Shown: piece after piece, positions 60,319 to 64,000 of the stretch
How the letters are laid out: each line of letters begins with the position of its first letter
Numbering within the stretch: the stretch's first letter is position 1
Assembly: GCA_947247005.1 (NCBI GenBank)
Contig: OX365945.1
Coordinates: forward strand, 12,964,501 to 13,028,500
Direction: 5' to 3'
DNA length: 64,000 nt
DNA from: Spisula solida
Taxonomy: Eukaryota > Mollusca > Bivalvia > Venerida > Mactridae
Program-made: the position numbers and the translations under genes
Notes under the pieces: generated by a model
Database searches by the model: none
The model's input: the letters and a program-made list of their open reading frames with translations, nothing else
Told to the model about the DNA's origin: nothing

Positions 60319-61449
60319 TATCCCCCGCCGATGAAATCGGTAGGGGGTATTGAAATGGTGTTTTCTGTCCGTCAGTCCGTCTGTCCGTCTGTCCGTCCGT
60401 CTGTCCGTCCGTCCGTCTGTCCGTCCGTTGCCATTTCTCTACCAGGTAGAATTTCATGAAACTTGAAATAAATGTGAACTAGCATACTGGGATGATGCCC
60501 GTATATCAGTTTGTTCTGATCTATAAATAAAAAAAATGAAAAAAAAAACTTTAAAAATTCATAGAAAATCAACCACTGGCTAGATTTCAAAATAACTTTA
60601 AAGAAATAGTTGTTGGTTGACCCTCTTACAAAATTGACATTTTTATTGTGATTCATCAAAAAACATTTTGCCGCCATTGGGTGGGGCTCTATTTCCCCTA
60701 TATATAAATAGTGAAGTCTTTAAAAATCTTCCTCTAACAGTACTACATTTTGTAATTGGAATTTATTATGCAGTATTAACAATGTTCTTTTGATGATCCT
60801 CTATAGAAATAGCTAAAATAATTGGAATCTATAAAAAGTCTGGTTGCCATGGCGACCGATTGGAAAAACTTTTAAAAAATCATAAAAGTTCAACTACTGG
60901 CCAGATTTGAAAATAATTTTACAGAAAAGTGACCTCTTTGTCATAATTCATCAACAAACATGGCCGCCAGTGAGTGGGGCTCATTTACCCCTATATATAA
61001 ATAGTGAAGTCTTCTTATCTGCAGACTGGATTTCATTACAAATTGGTAACAATATTCTTTGAGTGCTCCATTCTATAAATAGCTAAATAATTGAAATTCA
61101 TGCAGAACCATGGCTACCGAAATCAAAGTCCTGTTTGAGTATTGTCCTTTTAGTTCAATATGCACAGATGAGCGATACAGGGCCGTATTGGTCCACTTGT
61201 TTATTGGTCAATTTTCCTAAGAGTTACTTCCCTTGGTTTATTGACTAATTTCGTCCACTAACTAGCGTGTAGAATTTAAGGAAATTTAAAGAAATATGAA
61301 CAACCATACTGTGATGATGCCTGTCACGTATTTTTATTGGTCAATTTTCTGTTGAGTTATTGCTCTTGATCTATTGACAATTGTTTTCTGATGGAAGCTT
61401 ACATTCCACACTGTGCTATGAAATACTGATAACCTGTAGGCGGGGGATA
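60319..61449 (+). mobile_element. 1.13-kb element with TATCCCCCGCC ends and internal repeats
   Basis: Begins TATCCCCCGCC (60,319) and ends GGCGGGGGATA (61,449), an 11-bp inverted pair that includes a possible TA target. The left end itself folds (CCCCCGCCGATGAAATCGGTAGGGGG). A TCCG/TCTG microsatellite follows, then two diverged ~293-bp internal units (CCCCTATATATAAATAGTGA at about 60,697 and 60,990; ATGGCCGCC-type words before each). No protein is encoded. I recall similar CCCCCGCCGATGAAATCGG starts from other bivalve repeats, but cannot name the class. Confidence 0.65.
60365..60429. repeat. (TCCG/TCTG)n microsatellite
   Basis: About 16 tetranucleotide units of CCGT/CTGT type inside the preceding element. 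They hold open short frames on both strands (60,256-60,459 and 60,372-60,677) that are not genes. Confidence 0.95.
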
Positions 61450-63612
61450 TCAATTCAACGAATTTGCTTGTTATGCATGTAATTGGTTAATTTTGTAAAC
61501 ATAAACACATGATCAGCTTAGATTGACTGAAATAAACAAGCACTTGTTTTAAACCTGCAATATTACAAAATACAAAATGGTTAACATTCGAATGTCTTCT
61601 ACTTTCAACAAATATTCCCAGAAAATGGTGCTATGTCTAATTTAAAGCTCCAAAGCCATCTACAAACATAAATTACTTACTTAAATACATGCAGTCAATG
61701 AAAAGAAATCAAATATCGTTATTCGTCTTTCCCACCGGGTCACTTAAATGTTTAACCAGCAGTGAGCACCATGTTGTTGTGTCCTTCGTGCTCTCTTGTT
61801 TCTGCTGCCTTCATTGTTAGTTGTTATATTTTTCAGATAGCCAATATAATAAACATCAATCATACTTTGTTATTACAATTGCAGCATTAAATTACAATAT
61901 CCTTGTAAAAGGCCTTTATGCAACTTACTGTCTTAAATAACCAATATTAATAAATTTTAGTGTGCCATTATTTTAATGTTAAATATTCCTGCCTTAAACA
62001 ACTGCAGTTTGAAACAGCTAATATCATTGGATAATATCCTAATGTGCCAGTTTAATGTTAAGTATTCCTGTATAAATCAGCCATTTTCGAAACGATTTCC
62101 AATGTTAACCACCTATCTAGAGATTAGCTCGTTGGTTACCTAAATGTAGTCTCGCGTGTATCGGCGCTGTGCACACCGTGCACGTTAAAGTATATCAGAG
62201 TCAATTCGAAAAGATCTAGGGTTGCGCACAAGAATGCCTTGTATCACATAAAGTGTCCGTCTCTTTCCTCGAACCCGGAAGCCATTGGTCAGTTAGGCGG
62301 CGGAAATCTGGATGAATGTGCACTTACGACTGACCCAGTCAAATGTAAACAACAATATACTGGTACATGCAGTTCTAATGGGTGCAGTTCTGAGTTCTTA
62401 TCCCATCTCTTTTATGTTTGCTGGGGTTTCCTTTCATAAGCTTTGTCTGCCTTAAGTTCTGGTCATTCCATTTCTTTATAACACACATATGTGTCCTCGA
62501 ACAAAGTTTTTATTAGTATTCCTACGTTTAGTTGTAAGAAAACAACAACTACCAGGGTCAGCTTGAAGCCAATGTAATTGTATACAAACCATATCATTCA
62601 CACTGCTAGTTCCTGAAACCGTTCAATCAACATTCGATGACTGCAATTTACTATGGGGAATTGTTTAGCCAGATTTTCCGGTGACCGTTTGTTGACCTTA
62701 TTCACTTTTCTTTTAACCATAAATTGTCATTCCTAAATTGAAATTATACGTCAAATTATCTCTTTGTCTATTCACTATCCAACAAGATTGCCATCATTAC
62801 TAAAACAGATTCTGAGATGTATACAGATTTTGATTAAAAATGCTTTTTCATGTATTATTTGTCAACCATATATTATTATGTCACCAGCGTCGTTCGCGGA
62901 GAAGCGGAACTTGTTGATGTCCGTAATGAGGTTGTCGCGTAATAACCGAGGGTTCAATGGCGATTATTTCAACACTTATGACAGATAATTTAGACCCAAG
63001 ACAGACTTGTACTGGGTTTATGCTTAACTTTGTCCAACATCATGTTCCTGGCTTTGTCGTATATTCTAACACGATCTGCGGATTAATCGTTTAGATATAG
63101 AGCGGACCTAACAATGTATTATTACCCCCATAAAACATACCAATCAAATTGGCTGTTTCTATTTACGCCCAGTATCACGTGACATATTTATGAATGAATG
63201 AACGTAAACTTTAAAGTAAAATTTTCTACGAGTCACGATGACAAGGCGAGTTGCACGAGAATCCAGTGTTACAGCTATGACGCATCTATTTTTAGAAACT
63301 CCAATATACTCTAGAAACCAAGTTTTATTAAAGCTCCTGATAATCAATTCATTTATATTTTTCATTTTATGAATTAGATACCATATACTCGTGTTATTAA
63401 AATTGTTTCAATGTTTAAAGTGTGGTTTTTCCTTCAGAAAATTACGAAGGTCGTTTTCATTAACGAGGGAGGTAATTGTACCAGCTAATAAGCCACTTAA
63501 TTTCAGCGTGGAATTATGTTCAATGTCAAATGGGTGAAAATGGAATGCGCGCAGTTAAATAGTGCGGGATATTATCGTATTTAGAATCGAAATAAAAACT
63601 CTGTTCTTGTAT
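61450..63612. other. Non-coding stretch
   Basis: A weak duplication of about 100 bases (TGTGCCA...TTAATGTTAARTATTCCTG) occurs at about 61,961 and 62,042. Frames at 62,239-62,439 and 62,764-62,988 are unrecognised. Nothing else seen. Confidence 0.5.
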
Positions 63613-63734
63613 ATTGTCGGTGAATAAAACACGGGCACTCGTTCGGATGCGGAAAATTAAATCACTCGTGCTACGCACTCGTGATTTAATTTTTCCGCAT
63701 CCGAACTCCTGCCCGTGTTTTATTCACCGACAAT
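63613..63734. repeat. 122-bp near-perfect palindrome (foldback)
   Basis: Arms of about 55 bases run from ATTGTCGGTGAATAAAACAC to its complement, through CGGATGCGGAAAATTAAAT, with a short centre CACTCGTGCTACGCACTCGT(G). The centre is almost the same as the reverse complement of the palindrome centre at 13.9 and 14.1 kb. No coding sequence. Confidence 0.92.
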
Positions 63735-64000
63735 AAACGCGAACATATTTTTATTTCTTAATTTAACGTACATCAGCATGTTTGCTAAAATTCCCATACA
63801 CTCGCCATGAATGTTGTCGTCGTACTAAATAGTGAGTCGATGCCATAACTTGCACATAGTAGATATTATTAAGTAATACACTGACTAGTAAAATACTCTT
63901 TCAATTTGTTCTTGAATGGTTACAAAATATGCATAATTAATTATTTTGAGCGATGACTGCTCATATTCTGGATATAACAATGTAACCATTTGTGACAGAT

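Overview
This window looks like gene-poor, repeat-rich nuclear DNA of a bivalve mollusc (the exact species is not determinable here). The base composition is AT-rich and there are no operons, no long open frames outside tandem repeats, and no tRNA or rRNA gene. The repeat content is typical of bivalves: tRNA-derived SINEs, a pearl/Helitron-like element with ~165-bp core repeats, PIF/Harbinger and pogo relics, an RTE-type endonuclease fragment, and a tyrosine-recombinase plus SGNH-hydrolase element. I could not support any intact host protein-coding gene. Most open frames in the window are chance frames or frames forced open by tandem repeats whose unit length is a multiple of 3.

The dominant structure is an old, diverged segmental duplication. 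Segment L (1 to about 7,920) reappears in inverted orientation as R (about 28,170 to 46,970). Segment M (about 21,340 to 26,310) is a third copy, in the same orientation as R and matching R's 35,830 to 46,970 part. Fragments of a fourth copy (N) lie at about 17,150-17,360 and 18,560-18,960. Comparing the copies by eye dates many later events: each insertion or repeat expansion present in one arm has an empty or unexpanded counterpart in another.

Layout. 1-7.9 kb: arm L with a SINE, a pearl-like insertion, a TIR element, a 27-bp minisatellite and a perfect 305-bp (GGCAG)61 tract. 8-17 kb: DNA transposons, namely a TA-flanked 967-bp element, two related MITEs side by side, a perfectly duplicated 229-bp foldback unit, and a decayed PIF/Harbinger copy with CACGA-rich subterminal regions. 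17-28 kb: copy N fragments, a 177-codon orphan frame, a duplicated promoter-like block, and copy M. 28-47 kb: arm R, carrying a 980-bp TA-flanked element, a 97-bp hairpin MITE with a 5-bp target duplication, a tRNA-SINE and the most striking object of the window: a 5.74-kb foldback element (39,201-44,939) with ~1.1-kb terminal inverted repeats, four matched G-rich boxes in each arm, and a 2.76-kb 42-bp minisatellite core. 48.3-49.3 kb: RTE-type LINE endonuclease fragment (minus strand) split by a pogo-like MITE. 50.1-55.7 kb: a degenerate tyrosine recombinase + SGNH hydrolase element (plus strand) with its own promoter-like start, four CRE palindromes and a 28-bp minisatellite. 55.7-64 kb: mostly unrecognised AT-rich DNA, plus a 1.13-kb TIR-ended element and a 122-bp palindrome.

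Everything here was read by eye. Family assignments rest on remembered motif order; percentage identities and exact boundaries are approximate unless a terminal repeat is quoted.
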